A stretch of 64,000 nt of DNA from the NCBI RefSeq assembly GCF_007655135.1, contig NC_045133.1, positions 5,370,376 to 5,434,375 on the forward strand, in the 5' to 3' direction. The DNA comes from Punica granatum. Lineage: Eukaryota > Streptophyta > Magnoliopsida > Myrtales > Lythraceae. Positions 11,901 to 24,932 of this stretch are shown here, one piece after another. Each line of letters opens with the position of its first letter. Within the stretch, counting starts at the first letter, position 1. Under the pieces are notes generated by a model. It did no database searches. It had not been told where the DNA came from and saw only the letters and a list, made by a program, of their open reading frames with translations. Made by a program: the position numbers and the translations under genes.

Positions 11901-12765
11901 GTCCTACTAACAAATACACACAACTTTTCTAACCATTCCTCTAATATCTAATAACACATAAATACCAAATATCCATTCATTTAGCGTTTCATAAAAAGTC
12001 ATTACACAATCACTTAACAAATCAAGTTTCAGCAACAACACAATTTTCACGGAGCAACCTCGGATAATTTCAACAATCATCACATCTCCAGCAATCAGAC
12101 AAGACAAACAATATAGCCATAAGGTTGCATTTTCTCGCAACAGAGTTGTGACGGTACCGTGACCCCGCACTCATATCCATAAATTTCCTCATTTAATTTC
12201 TCATAAACGAGGGCTGCCCATTATCCTCCGGTAGTAGGAGTCTAGACGTCCCTTTTTGTATCTCGTCGGATCAGCGGTCTAGACGTCTCTTTTTGTATCC
12301 CGCCGGATCAGCGGTCTAAGCGTCCTATTTATATACTGTCGGATCAGTGGTCCCATGGCTATAAACAGTAATATTACAAGTATAATCAATTGCAACCATG
12401 TCATCTCGCCCCATTTATCTATATTAAATTCTTATTCTCAAATTATCACAATATCATTATATATCTCATACACAATCAATATACACAATCACACCGCATA
12501 TCTCAAGTCATCATGAAACGTAAGAGGGCAATATTTCTCAAATCATTTCACACAACCTAGCAAGACCATTTCTTAATCTCTAACTATCACAATATTCTTC
12601 TTAAATATTTTAGATAACTATAATACATCATTTCACAAAAAAATAGAGTACTCACCGACAACTCCAAGAAAATAGCTCACTGGGTTGCACCTTCAAAGTC
12701 CAAGTATTCAGTCTCCTCGATCCCTATGATTTGCAAACATAAATTTAAAGAATAATTAACATAAC

Positions 12766-13078
12766 TGTGAGATCCAATTTTTTTTAATGTCAATTAGTAC
12801 ACACACATACATTTACTTACATGTTTATACACATATATACATATATTTGCTACGTACCAATGCTGAGCATCAGAAAAAAAAAATAAAGAAAAAAGAGGAA
12901 AGGGAGGTTTCAAGGGCCCCATGTGGCCAGACATTCTTCCCTTCTCGTCCCCCCAGCACACCAATTTCCACCGCCATTCTTTTTCAATTCCAATTGTACT
13001 CTTTCTTTTTCATTCTTGCGTTTTTGCTCTGCCTTATTCCCTGTGGCTGGAACCGAAGAAGAAAAACAGAGCAAAGAC

Positions 13079-13109
<31 letters not shown>

Positions 13110-14001
13110 AGAGTCGAGATGGCAAGGAAGAGCTCGACTTTTGGTTGGTGGTTCAGTTGTCGACCAATTTCAGGTATGTGTTATGAAATTTTCATTCTTT
13201 CCTTTGCTCGGTGTATGCAAAAGGGTCCAGAAGAAGAAGAGGAAGGATAGGTCGAGGAAAATTCGTAGGTTCCGAGTTGGATTGTTGTTGATGGTGGATG
13301 AAGATTTTATTCTTTCTCGTGGAGGCTCTGATCAATTCTGCGTTTCTACACTTCCCAAACTTCAGCTTTCCCTTCCGATTTATTTTTAATTTATTTAGTT
13401 TGATCAAGCTTTGTGAGGGTAAAACGGGGCCTAGAGCTTACAAGAAGCTTATGTTGAATACAATCTCCCAATCTGTTGGTAATTGGATTAGATTCTTCCG
13501 ATTTAGTGAATCCTCATGCCTTCTGGAATTGACTGGTAGTTTATTCCTTGTTCTACATAGATTCCTTGATCAGGCCTTATTTAGGATCAACCGAATCTAG
13601 AGATTCTAAGAAGCTTCTCTTTGGCTTGCGAATCCTTTCTTTCATTCACTGAATTTAACTCTCGATTTTGGTAAATTTTCGTAATTGTTGATTGCCTTGT
13701 CAACTAGGAGGGTCTGATTGGTGGATCGTGTATCTTTTCTTGTAGTTAACGCTTAAGACAGGAGTTGGGCTTTAATTTGGTTTGGATATTGATAATTTAG
13801 GTGCTGAGTTGAGGAAGCTGGTTTAATAGTTGATTTTAGGATTTCCGATGGTGGTTAAGTTACTAATATAACCTGAGCTTTGTCAAGTTATTTAGCTTTC
13901 CTTTGCTGCGATAGAATTGGATAATGTTGGTTACGTTATTAAGTTGGAGGTTGTTAATCGGTGGTTTAATAGCATGGGAGTGATTTATTGGACTTGATGG
14001 T

Positions 14002-14036
<35 letters not shown>

Positions 14037-16038
14037 AACCTAACTGCCATAGCAAATTAATCTACGTAACTACTTGTTTGAAATTGTAAAGTTAAAATGA
14101 TGATTTGAGGAATAAGATAAATCAGTTACTGATTGGTTCTTATTATTGTCGAAAGAATACTGATGAGAAGTAAAGAATATGGAATGGGGGTAGAACGACT
14201 AGAAGAAGCTGATTGTATTAAGTTTCTAAGCTTATGACTTATCCTCTACCTTGTGTGAGTATATAGGATTTCAGTATGTTGAGTTACAAGGATTGGGCTG
14301 TCAAGTTTATCAAGAAGAACTTGCCACCTTAACATACCTTTGGTTGGTTGATCTTAGTATTGATTATCTGGTCGACCATTATAGCTGCATGAGTATCTAG
14401 AATTTAAGAGTAAATGGGTTTGAATCTTTCTCTTCTCTTGAGAACTGCAAATGGTTAGGTATGAGATATATACATGGATGTAATTGATATGATATATGAT
14501 ATGATTTCTTGTTATACTTGCAACTAATAGGGATTGAGGAGATTGAATCCTAGCACTCAAAAGGTTCGATCCAATGAGCTATATTTCTTGGAGTTGTCGG
14601 TGAGTACTCATTCCATTGTGAAATGATATATATAATTATAGTATGTTATATGAATACTCTATTTCCTTGTGAAATTATGTGTTATAATTATATAAATTAT
14701 TTAAGACGAATATAGTGATAGTTAGATTAAGGAATCGGTCTTGCAATGTTGTGGGAAAGGATCTGAGAAATATGGCCTTTTATGTTTCACCTTGATTTGG
14801 GATATGCAATGTGATTGAGTATGCGGCTTACGTAAGAAAAATATGATGATAATGTGATTCAATTGGAAAATGATTGTGGTTGTGTTTGTGTATACGGAAC
14901 TGTGATAATTTGGGAATAAGGATTTGGTGTGGGCTTATGATGTGTGATGGCATGGCTGCAGTTGACTGTACTTGTGATTGTTGTTTGACTATAGCCATGG
15001 GACCGCTGGACCCGGCGGGTTACAAAATAGGCCAGATCGGCCGTTGGACCCAGTGGAATACAAATAGGGCCTGATCGGTCGCTGGACCCGGCGGAATATA
15101 GATTGGGGCATGATCGGCCGCTGGACTCGGCGGAATATAAACAGGGGCCTGATCGGCCGCTAAGACTCGGCGGAATACAAATTGAGGTCAACTCTTACCG
15201 CCAGAGGTTAATAGGCGGCCCCCACTTATGAGATGTGGATATTGGAAGTTGAGAATGGTATGAGCGAGATGTGCGGAGTCACGGTACCGTCATAACTCTG
15301 TTGCGAGGAAATGCAACCCTATGGCTATATTGATTTGGTTGTGTTGTATATTGTTTGTTTGGTTGGATTGCTGTAAATGTGATGATTGTTATGATTGTCT
15401 GTAAATGTGTTGTTGCTAATTTGATTTAGTTAGGATATGAGCGCAAGATGATGTTGGGTTAAATGTTAATTCTAATAATAGTTTTATATGGTTATAAGGG
15501 CAATTGATTGTTGCTGAATGAACTTAGTAATCATTTTTACGTATTGTCTAATATGTCGTGTTGGTGAATTAATTGATAAACTTGGTTATGCTACTACTAT
15601 CTATAGGAATATTTGGTTGTCTAAAATATATTTATCTCTTAATATAATTCATTTTGCTTTGGAATTTAGTGCTCACTGAGATGCAGCTCACACCCTGCAT
15701 ACATTTTTCCAAATAAGCTTCCGATTGCGCGGAGAAACCACTTTTTGATATCGGGGATCAGCTTGGAGGACTAGGTAGGAACCTTAGTTATTGATAGATA
15801 TCATTTTTGTATAGAATGAACTTTAGAATATTACGACCTGAAGATTTTGTTTAGTTGTATTACTGATGTGAGAGCGAAAAAGAAATCTCCGGAAAAGTGT
15901 ATATACCTATCAGAGTTGATGGATTGGTTATATACTTTGGAAATTTATGAGAAGTAAGTTTTTATGTGAAAAGTTTTTATGTGATAATGGATTCGATGAA
16001 ATTTAGGAAAAGTTCTATCGAAATTTCGGGTCGTGACA
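12766..16038 (+). mobile_element. Solo LTR (3273 bp) nested inside the minus-strand LTR
   Basis: It starts TGTGAGATCC at 12766 and ends GGTCGTGACA at 16038, with duplication ATAAC at 12761-12765 and 16039-16043. It is the same family as its host LTR but in the opposite orientation. It includes a GA run (13079-13103), a TA run (about 14003-14033) and an array of roughly 42-bp units with the core CGCTGGACCCGGCGG at about 14998-15185. There is no gag or pol sequence. Open frames in the 12.8-13.6 kb part are leader-like LTR sequence without recognisable domains. Confidence 0.92.
14998..15185 (+). repeat. Tandem array of about 42-bp units inside the LTR
   Basis: Four to five imperfect units carry the shared elements GATCGG, CGCTGGACCCGGCGG and a variable ATACAAAT part. 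The older minus-strand LTR has a diverged equivalent at 12240-12360 (units with CGGATCAGCGGTCTA). Confidence 0.7.
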
Positions 16039-17558
16039 ATAACACCATTACAGGGCTTCTAATACCTCCCACGAACTTCTTTACCGCCAATTGTCTCAAT
16101 ACAATGCAAAGTTATTTATGTCATATTCATTATGTCTTATAACTCTCTCATCTTTGTTCAAACACCACTTAAAATAATCTCCATTTGACACATTGTTTAA
16201 GTAAATAAACAGATGATTTCACATTGATCGTTAATAGGATAATTCAATCAATAAAGGACTAAATTCATCATAAAAATTCTATTAAAGACAACTTCTTTTC
16301 ATTTGGAGCAAAGACCAAAAATTATACTTTGAAATTACGCAATATAAGTCTACCCATGTTCCTCCGAATCATCTAACAAGGCAAACAACAAAAGAAACTT
16401 TCAGTTTACCTTCCACCAACTTCAACAAAGCAACATAAATCGAGAGGGCTAACTGATAATCGATAGAGTAATACCATTCAACCTAAACGAAATGTTTAGA
16501 TCAGCACTGACGGGACAGTTCAATGAATCCAATAGGAAATAAAACCAACCAATAATATTTACTCTTACAATGCTCAATACACATCAGCTAGTTTGTATAT
16601 CTCCCTAAGTCATCCACTAAACAAAATTCCTATCTGACAATTCATTCAGACAATACTGAAGCCATTTTCTAAGAAAATCAATTTCACATAAGCAACTCAA
16701 ACAATAAAAGCAACTGATAATAACCCGATTTCAAATATTTCAAACAATAGCAAATTTCTCCTCAATAACCTCACCAAACCAGGTTCATATCCCAACATAG
16801 TAACACATCAAAATATATAACTCAATTCAGTCTATTCTCATCAGATTTCAAGGCAAACTGAAATTCGGCTTCGCTATGGCCAATCAACTTCGTCATATTC
16901 ACCCTAAACAATCCTCTTAGGTAATAAAATACTAGTATAATTAAAGCCTAAGTCAAGAGATCTTTCTCCTTAGCAAACAAGACAATATGTAATATCGAAA
17001 TAGCCCAATGATAGGAGGACACAACAAAGCACCACAAAATTTCTTAATATAGCACCCAAGACAAAAATATATCTCAATCAATTAAACGGTTTATCCAATA
17101 GAAATTGGAGAAACCGAACAATTCAATATCAATAACCAGAACCTTAGCCAACCCATTGACATTTCATTCGTCGAGTTATTCGATCAATTGACCAGAACTT
17201 AACTAAGCTGAAATCAATGAAATTAAACCTTAATTTGCTTGTAAACCTGATTAATAGAGATATCTAAGCCATAAACAACAAACCCACATCAATTTCCACA
17301 TCACTAATCGGAACTCTAGACTGAACTCAAATGGAGAACGAGGCCAAATTAACATCTAAACATAGTGAATAAGAGTATCTACGGTTAGGAGATTCAACTT
17401 ACAATTCAAGAGCTCAAGACGTATTGTCCTCCTCTCTCCCCGACTCTCTGGTCTGGTCTGCTCTGTTCTTCGTCTTGTGAACAGAGCTGAAGCTCGGCCC
17501 TCTCTTGCATGAGTTTCATCTCGAGCTCCTTGTCACCCTCTCTACCACTCTATCGCCC

Positions 17559-17601
<43 letters not shown>

Positions 17602-18406
17602 TTCTCCCCCGTGCCCCCATCTTCTTCTCTTTGTTTCATTTTCTTTTTATGTAGAGGACAAGCTGAGGCGGTGGAAGGGATTGCTTAGGGGGGGATTTTG
17701 GGCCACGTGGAGTCTATGCCACCACATCTTTCTCTCTCTCTCTGTTTTTTTTTTTTTTAACTTCAGCATATATAGATATATATGTAAGCATAAATATATG
17801 TATGCTATTAGAAATAAAAATGTCAGGTCTCACATCCGAGGCCTACCATGAAGAAGGAAGTAGCTACACCATCAGCTTCTAGTTCTTCCAAGGTACTCTT
17901 TCCTTGTGCATCATCAGCAACCTAGCAAGCAGCACACAAATACGCCAAAAGTCAAAACTTTGCAGCAAAGAGCAAAGTTTGCATTCATTCTTGGGGCTTC
18001 CAATAAAACCAGCAAGAAGAAGAGAGTTCTACTGAGCAGAAGATACGACCTTCAAAATGAGTCTTGGGTTTAAACCCAAACGAGCCGCACAAGTCAAGGC
18101 CTTGGCCGCATTTCCACCTCCTTGAAAGTTGAACCTGAGAAAATCCAATGGGAAATATGAACGGTTTCTAAACAGACAAAAATGATAGATGGCTCTAATT
18201 TCCGTTGCTAAATTGATCATTAACTCAAAATATCAGAGAGGGCAAATCAAGAAATAGCATAGAAACATTCGACCGGAGCACATAAGATGGCCCGATTTGT
18301 GAGGACAGAATGTGAAGTTACTGGCACAAAACCTGAAACACGACACAACGCGAATAAGCAATCCTACAAGATGACATACAATATCTAAGCTAAAGCTATC
18401 CAAAAC

Positions 18407-18561
18407 GATCAAAAAAAGGTTCTAGCTGGCGCACGTCCTCGCCCGTTGACTAGAGATCACAGTTTCGATACCTAGTGGGACTACCGTGCCCCTTCATTAG
18501 TTATTTAGAATTTCTCTTTCATTGTACTAGGCCTTGGGCCTCCTTTATAGCCGAAAAAAAA
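18407..18561 (+). mobile_element. tRNA-derived SINE
   Basis: The body begins with an A-box-like stretch (TAGCTGGCGCACG, near 18423) and has a B-box-like GTTTCGATACC about 45 bp further on, the spacing of a Pol III promoter. It ends in an A-rich tail at 18553-18561. The duplication CTATCCAAAAC flanks it at 18396-18406 and 18562-18572. No coding capacity is expected. Confidence 0.72.
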
Positions 18562-18572
18562 CTATCCAAAAC

Positions 18573-20209
18573 CGACACCGAATTAACACAAGCTAAAGTA
18601 TTGACAGCAATAAGCTAAGATATAGCTGGGAAAGACCGACCCACAACCCACCTGCTCACAATTGGACGCACCAATACCCATTAGCTCACCAATTAACTTG
18701 CAGAAAATGAGGTGTTACAGGCAGGGGCATAACAGAGAGAGAGAGAGAGAGACCACAATAAGATGTTGGGGTAGAGGAGAGAGAGACTTGGAGGAAAACA
18801 TTGCGATTCTGCAGAGCAAGAAAATGGGGCTTCAGGGACATAAACCAGTGCAGTAAAGGTAGCATTTTTATCATTGCCAATAAAAAAAAGCATTTGAAAA
18901 AAAAAAAAAGACGAGCCAATCATTGGATGAGTATGACCTGGTGGAGGAATTGCGTGAAGAAGATGAAGGGGCACCGAGGAGAGTGGGAATGGAGTGTGGA
19001 GATAGAACATTGTTTAATAAAGTTGCAAGCTTTTATGGTGATATTCTACAATTTAAGAAGCAGAGAGAATAATGAAGAAATCTGCTTCTGCAACATTATG
19101 GAGGGAGTTGCTGCTGAGTAGGACTCGGAGTGTCGTTGGACAGGAGAAGATGATGTCGGATATCTCATATGCTTGTCAGCGATATCCACGTGTTCTCTAA
19201 CAAGAGGAAGTTCCTAGATTCACTGCTCCCCCAGCCCATCTATATGATCCAACCACTTGCAAGCTCTAAATAATTACCACAACGTAAAAAATGACCGTAG
19301 AAGCTCTACGTCAAAAACCAATTCCGGTTGTTGGAAGTTTCGTTAAATCATGATTATCTAAAGGATGAATTAAACGTGCATTGTATGGGTGTGGTGATTG
19401 TGTTTTCTATAAAAAGAGTTTGGTTTCTTTTCTTGGAGCCGTACATTAATCGGTGCTTGGATTGGTTAACAATCCACGATCTTGAGCTGTCCTAGGGAAC
19501 TCAAGAGGTCGGTCGTCCATGGCCTTGAGCAGGCGACATGGTTGGATCAATAGAGGATGGTATGATATTAGGATGTCTGGAAACATATGTCTAGATAACT
19601 TTGCTTTTTAATGTTATGCCTTGCGCCTTGGCTTCTACCGATCAGATAGCTGTTACGATAATTAGGTGTCGTGAACAACATTTACTTCTTTTGTAGATTC
19701 ACATCTATTATCAAATGCATATTGAAAGTCTATGATGTAGTCGGTCGATATGTGGCATCACATAGTTGAAAGACGGGAAACGAAAGGAGGTCCAATTCTA
19801 GACTCTTCAGGGGATAATATGCCGTTCCATGACAGAGACATAGATTATTTCCCTTTTTCTCGAAAATAATGAAGATTGTATTATTATTTTAGAAAAAAGA
19901 TACGAAAATCTAATGAAAATTATAAGTTCAAGAAATATTGGAGGGATAGTCCGACTTAAGCGACATCAGAAAGAAATAGGCAAAAATATGCCTAAGTTGA
20001 ATCTAATGGGTAGTGAATGTGAGCCCTAATGAATCCTAATGAGTAGTGAGTAGGGGAGGAGATGGTCCTCGATCCATAAAATCCCTACAATCTCAGTCAT
20101 CGCCAGCAATCTTTACGGTGGCAGATCTAGGAACCCAGTGGGTTCAATTAAAATTTTTTAATTAGATATTATTAGAAAAATTTTAAATTCATATTAAAAT
20201 TAGAGATTT
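18573..20209. other. Intergenic DNA without recognisable gene
   Basis: Right of copy A the duplicated upstream modules are absent. A GA run (18735-18752), A-rich tracts and moderately AT-rich DNA follow. Open frames around 18660-19120 are short and resemble no family that I know. The left end could hold the degenerate exon 1 of copy A, but I could not identify it. Confidence 0.5.
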
Positions 20210-20529
20210 TAATACTATATATCCATGTTTTGATACTTTTCTTAAAGCTATTTCATGATTTGAAAGTTACCTAAACAGGCAAGGGTTTACATGTTTTAGA
20301 TCTATCACAGCGTCACTTTTTCCATCATTGTTTGATGGAGTTGCTAACGTGGCAAGGATGGGCCCACGCTACATCCACGAGCCACGTCAGCAACTTCGTC
20401 AATTATTGACGGAAAAAGTGACACCGTGATAGATTTGGAATAACATGCAAATCATGTGTATTTTTAGGTAATTTTTAAATCATGAGATATATCTAAGAAA
20501 AGTGTCAAACCATGAGATATATAGTATTA
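20210..20529. mobile_element. Palindromic MITE
   Basis: Two arms of about 140 bp are inverted copies. The outer TAATACTATATAT and the inner pair (CACAGCGTCACTTTTTCC against GGAAAAAGTGACACCGTG) match across a short centre with GCCACGTCAGCAAC. No convincing target duplication was found, so the superfamily is open; the layout resembles the Mutator-type MITE at 43348-43694. Confidence 0.7.
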
Positions 20530-21860
20530 TTATCTCTTAAATTATAGGATAACTTAATTTGAAAAAAAAAAGAAAAAGATAAGGACTTGGTATGATAGGA
20601 TGTGCTCTAAAATGCGGATGTGAAAGTTTCTTTTACTTAAAAGCTTTAAGTATCTTTAAATTTTGAATATATTAAAACATTTTACAGATTTTCTCTTTGA
20701 ATTTCATTTTTTTTTCAGTAGCCCTACTCGTAATTCATGTAAAATTCTTGAGATTAACGGAATTACGATTCCCTGAAAGTTATAATCACATTGTTTGAAC
20801 ACAATAGCAATAATTATAATTGAAAGATGGAAAAGTTATGTTGCATTTTAGAGAATTAGAGGAGACATCACTTGAAATTAAAAGCTAAAGGATAGAAAGC
20901 ATGCACATATAAAAAGAAAGCCCCGGAAGAGATGAGATGGGAGGAGAAGTTTTTTCCCCCCTATAAATTGCTTGAGTGCCTCAAACTTGAGTTTTGAGAA
21001 AATCCATCCATCCATCCATCCATATCCATATTATATATAGTAACCCTACTTTGCATTAAATTGGGTCATAGTTAGTAGGGTTAAAATGGTTAATTGATAA
21101 TTATATAACAATGAAATATTTATTTGGATATTATTACGGAACTTCTATTGAAAAATAATTAATTGATCATATATAGGACTAAACCATAAACTATTGACAT
21201 GTGAAAGAACTTAAAATATATAAAACTGAGTATAAAAATGTTAAATCTAATTTGTAAGAGAATTTTTTTTAAAAATATTCAATAAGTTAATTAGTCAAAC
21301 TACATAGAAGGTTATTATTCAAAGATTATTGTGTGAAATTCTAAACTATCTTTTGATAATTTTATGATTTTAAGAAGCAAATCATTTTAAAAAAAATTAT
21401 TATAAAAATGAAATAAATCTAATTTGTATGAGAAATTTTAAAAAATTGATACTGAATAAGTTAATTAGTCCAGTTTTGTTGAAAGTTATTATTCAAAGAT
21501 TATTGTGTAGGATTTTAAATTTTTTTGATAATTTTAAGATCCTTTATAAGCAAATTATTATATATATATATGATTATAATATAAATGAAATAAATGTATG
21601 AAAAGATGAAACCACGTATAATATAAAGATAGAACACTAAGAAAATAATTAGTTTTTTACAAAAAAAGTTTCCCAAAAAATAATAGTAAATCACTAATTC
21701 TACGAACTTATGGTCATATAATTAAAATTGACTCCTATTCTGATAAATGATCTCTCAGTAGTGAACAAAATTTTAAAAAAGTTTAAGAGAGTTGATTTAA
21801 TCATGTGAATTTTTCATTTATTTAATTGGATGTTAACCTAATTTCTATTATAAGATTAAA

Positions 21861-21908
<48 letters not shown>

Positions 21909-23135
21909 TATGAACTTATGATAATATAAAAAATTAAACAAGAATATCACAAAATTTTCATATTTAAAAAATGGGTAATGAAGTAAATATATACGAACTT
22001 ATCATAAAGATGCCATCTACAACAAGTCCCTTTAATATAATGCTTACTAATTGGGACTTCTTGTGGCAAAATATATATTGAACCATGCAAAATTAGTCTA
22101 TGTTTATCATTTGATTATCATATGAAACTTGAAATTAATTATCAAAAATATTTTATTGTGTTAAGGAGCCAATATATTTTTCAAAATTCAGAATAATTGT
22201 TATGAAAATGATATATAAATGTTTTAAGCTCATATATAAAAATATAATTTTCAAAAAGTTTATTGTCTTATATATGAAAAATATTACGATATAGCGCTAT
22301 AAGTTTAAACTCATAAAAGCAATAAAAAAATAAAATTTTAAAAATAAGAATCTCATACATATTGTTTAATAAAAGAGCAAAATGAAGTTTTATTCTAATT
22401 ACTAAACTTAGTATATGTCAATCTATATTGATAATTTAAAAAAAATATATGATAATGCATATCAATTGAAATAAATAGTTTCAAAATATTATTATAATAA
22501 TTAACTTGTTATGTGGCAAAAAAGTAATTAACTTACTCTAATTTCTAACTAAAAATGCTAAGATAAATATTTAAAATTATAATTAATAATTGAATATTTT
22601 TATTATTTTTAATCAGATAATTTTTGTTTCAAAAAGAAAATAATTACAATAAGAATGGTATAGGAATAAATGAATAGGAACCCGTAGAATGCATGAGATA
22701 GAAAACTAGTATGGATTACATTATTTACTCCTCAAGCAATTTTACTTGAATGATGGGTAATTCGCTTTTTGCAGTTGTATCTAGACCAATGAAAAAAGAT
22801 CAAGCACACTTAAGACACTTCCATTAATAGAGAGATTTGGGATGTTTTTCATACTTGATCCCAAAGTTTAATTTGCTTTTCTTATCATGTGAAAGAAAGT
22901 GAAAAAAGGGGGTGAGTTCAAAAAATATTTCAAAAAAATTTACTTGTAAATACACACACATATATATATATATATATACATATGTTAACCAAGAGTAACC
23001 TTTGGTGAAATTTCTTGAAATTTAGTGAGATTAACTGACCCCACTAATTTGTATATAAGTCTATGAATTTTACGATAGAAAAACCATGATAGAGCAAATT
23101 GAAGGATCTTTCAGCGTGTATTTTGTAGAAAAAGC
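20530..23135. other. AT-rich intergenic DNA with microsatellites, no gene
   Basis: Strongly AT-rich. It has a CCAT repeat at about 21005-21023 and an ATT trinucleotide array at about 21860-21908 (roughly 15 units). No open frame of interest, no RNA gene and no repeat family that I recognise. Confidence 0.6.
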
Positions 23136-23147
23136 AAACAAAGGAAA

Positions 23148-23235
23148 TTTTTTTGGGGCTAACCCGGGTTGTTCAGGTTTCGCCTGACTAATTCATGAGG
23201 GTCCGTGAATTCCCGATGGTGCACGGAGCGGATAA
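23148..23235 (-). mobile_element. Short retroposed fragment (SINE-like) with 12-bp target duplication
   Basis: An 88-bp insert lies between perfect copies of AAACAAAGGAAA (23136-23147 and 23236-23247). It starts with a T run, which is a tail on the minus strand, and is GC-richer than its surroundings (TAACCCGGGTTG, GGTTTCGCCTGAC, GGTCCGTGAATTCCC). It looks like the truncated end of a SINE or another retroposon; I do not know the family. Confidence 0.55.
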
Positions 23236-23259
23236 AAACAAAGGAAACTTAAGTACACA

Positions 23260-23930
23260 TGTTTCCCCCTTCTCCAGTAGAACCTTTTACTTTGTACAAC
23301 GTTAGACAGTGCGCAAGTGACATACCATCCCAGTGGGGCTATGCCTATGCCAAATTACAAAACAACATCGTATGATCGTATCTCTTTGGATTTCTGATCT
23401 GGCACGGGGCATGGTCTTGATTCTCCGGAAAACACAAAAAATTCGTCGAATCCTAATTAATGGAAATCAATTGATTACTGTTAGCTCCTCCTCATTCCAT
23501 TTCTTTCTCCTCCATAGCCAAGCAAACCACTTCACTGCTCTTCTCATTTCAAATCAACGACCCCCAGATAACCCCCAACATTATCCTCAGTTTCTTGATG
23601 GGTCAAGTCTCATGCTTGTAAGCTCCCCTGCAATTTCTCCTCTCTACCCAATTCCTTTTTCTTGATTTGGTATCTACACACTCTTGCTTTTTGCTGAAAT
23701 CTGGTCATTTTGGTATCTGGGTTGAGTGCTCCGTGGAATTTCTGGCTGAAAGTTCTTTCTTTTCTGCCTCTGCTTTGTTTTGTAATTTGTCTTTCAGGGC
23801 CTGTGGTGTTTGTCAATATCGATTTAAGTGCTTGGACGTTGAGCTCTGCGTTGGATTGCTCGGGTCGATTCCTTTCATGGAATATGCGGGGGCACTATGA
23901 CATGAAAGTTTCGATCTTTTAATGGGTTTT
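23260..23930 (+). pseudogene. Orphan first exon and start of intron of an unknown gene
   Basis: A pyrimidine-rich 5'UTR-like stretch (23480-23600) leads to ATGGGTCAAGTCTCATGCTT at about 23598, followed directly by GTAAGC, a good splice donor; the exon would encode only MGQVSC plus a partial codon. The following 280 bp are T-rich like a plant intron. From about 23900 the sequence turns into AT-rich DNA with no further exon before kinase copy B, which is on the other strand. It may be a truncated or captured gene start. The function is unknown and the call is tentative. Confidence 0.3.
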
Positions 23931-24927
23931 TACATGCAAATAAGATTGTGTATAATAAATAACCAATAAAGCTCGGAAGGCGGAGGAGAGACAAGAATAT
24001 TTGCATGTCGTAGGGATTTTTTTGTTGGGTGAATTTGGGACCGTTTGGAGTTGGGATTTTATAGTTAAATATACACACAGTTTCCAAATAAGATAGTTTA
24101 CCTTATAATATAATTCTAAAAACACACTTAGACTTATTGACTAATATAACATTACAATATATTTCTTATATAGAATATGCAACTTATACATATATTGATA
24201 TGATCCGATCAACAAAATATATAACATTCCATTGACTAATATAGTATTGCCTCTATTTGTTCAACTCGTGCAATGTATATATATATATCGCTACAATATA
24301 CGAAAATTCATGAATAATTGTTAATGCATAGAGTCTACTGAATATTTTGTTCTCTTGTATATATTCGGTTTGGCTATAATCAAATAATATATATATTCTA
24401 CTACATAATTAATGATAAAAATTTCCTTAATACATAAGTCATGACGTGGTAAAGTGAGGAAATTTCGTTTCTTACTTTTGATGATGTGACAATGTGAGAA
24501 ATGAACTCGTGTTTCATTTTCATATATATATATATATATTTATATATATAGTGAGAGAGAGAGATAGATTGACATGAGCAAGTCCTGTATGTTTCATAAA
24601 GATTCTGTAACCTTGTTTTTCCTTTTGGTTTTTGAGATAAAGATTATGTACCCAAATAATGAACTATGACTGCTCAGAGAAAGGGCGGTAGTATAATGAA
24701 ACAAGTACTTGCATACTAACTTTAGAAATTTCATATTCGATTCTGTGATAGGGCTAACCGTGTACTTATTCAACAAAAACTTTTGACAATTGCATTAAGT
24801 GTTTGGGCGAGACTATGTACAACTGCACATGACGGGGGGCAAATGCATGGGACATGATGACGCTTGAATTGTCTAGCTTGTGATAAAGATCATATCTTCC
24901 TGTTCGTGGCTACTTATAGTGAACTGC
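23931..24927. other. AT-rich intergenic DNA, no gene
   Basis: Contains TA runs (24273-24288 and 24521-24550). From about 24775 the sequence is homologous to the block starting near 47610, which marks the left border of the B/C duplication. Confidence 0.6.
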
Positions 24928-24932
24928 ATTCA

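Larger units (their letters stand above)
11347..17834 (-). mobile_element. Solo LTR (about 3.2 kb) in intron 4 of copy A, split by a nested LTR
   Basis: On the minus strand it starts TGTGAGACCT at 17834 and ends GGGACA at 11347. The duplication TCCGA flanks it at 11342-11346 and 17835-17839. Without the inner insertion (12766-16038 plus one 5-bp duplicate) its length is about 3210 bp, close to the 3273 bp of the inner copy, so it is a solo LTR and not a full element. It contains a CT dinucleotide run (17562-17598) and a tandem array of about 40-bp units at about 12240-12360. It lies 12 bp beyond the exon 4 splice donor. Family: long-LTR Ty3/gypsy type, inferred from size and the GGTCGTGACA-like end; no internal domain is present to prove it. 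Confidence 0.9.
7639..18665 (-). pseudogene. Kinase copy A: pfkB-family sugar kinase pseudogene split by transposons
   Basis: Recognisable minus-strand exons, numbered as in copy C: exon 12 7639-7722, remnant of exon 11 7816-7846, exon 10 9581-9719 (DTAGAGDAF intact), exon 9 9835-9928, exon 8 10051-10178, 5' part of exon 7 from 10401, exon 6 10702-10853, exon 5 11106-11158, exon 4 17847-17921, exon 3 about 18050-18127 (GGGNAAKALTCAARLG). A GTGGGTTGTGGG stretch at about 18654 may be the start of exon 2. Lesions: exon 9 lacks 4 nt and has an in-frame TGA, exons 8 and 6 each have 1 extra base, the exon 6 donor GT is gone, and exons 11 and 7 are truncated. Intron 4 holds two nested LTRs (6.5 kb); the intron between exons 10 and 11 holds a LINE. 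Exon 1 was not found. It is almost certainly nonfunctional. Confidence 0.88.

Noticed and set aside
12787..13600. Overlapping open frames on both strands of up to 200 codons
   Set aside because: They lie in the first part of a bordered solo LTR, cross a GA microsatellite and have no family features.
14859..15191. Repetitive Ser-rich frame of 110 codons
   Set aside because: It is a translation of the 42-bp tandem array in the LTR.
18662..19121. Possible gene upstream of copy A
   Set aside because: Frames run through GA and A tracts; could hide degenerate exon 1 of copy A but cannot be supported.
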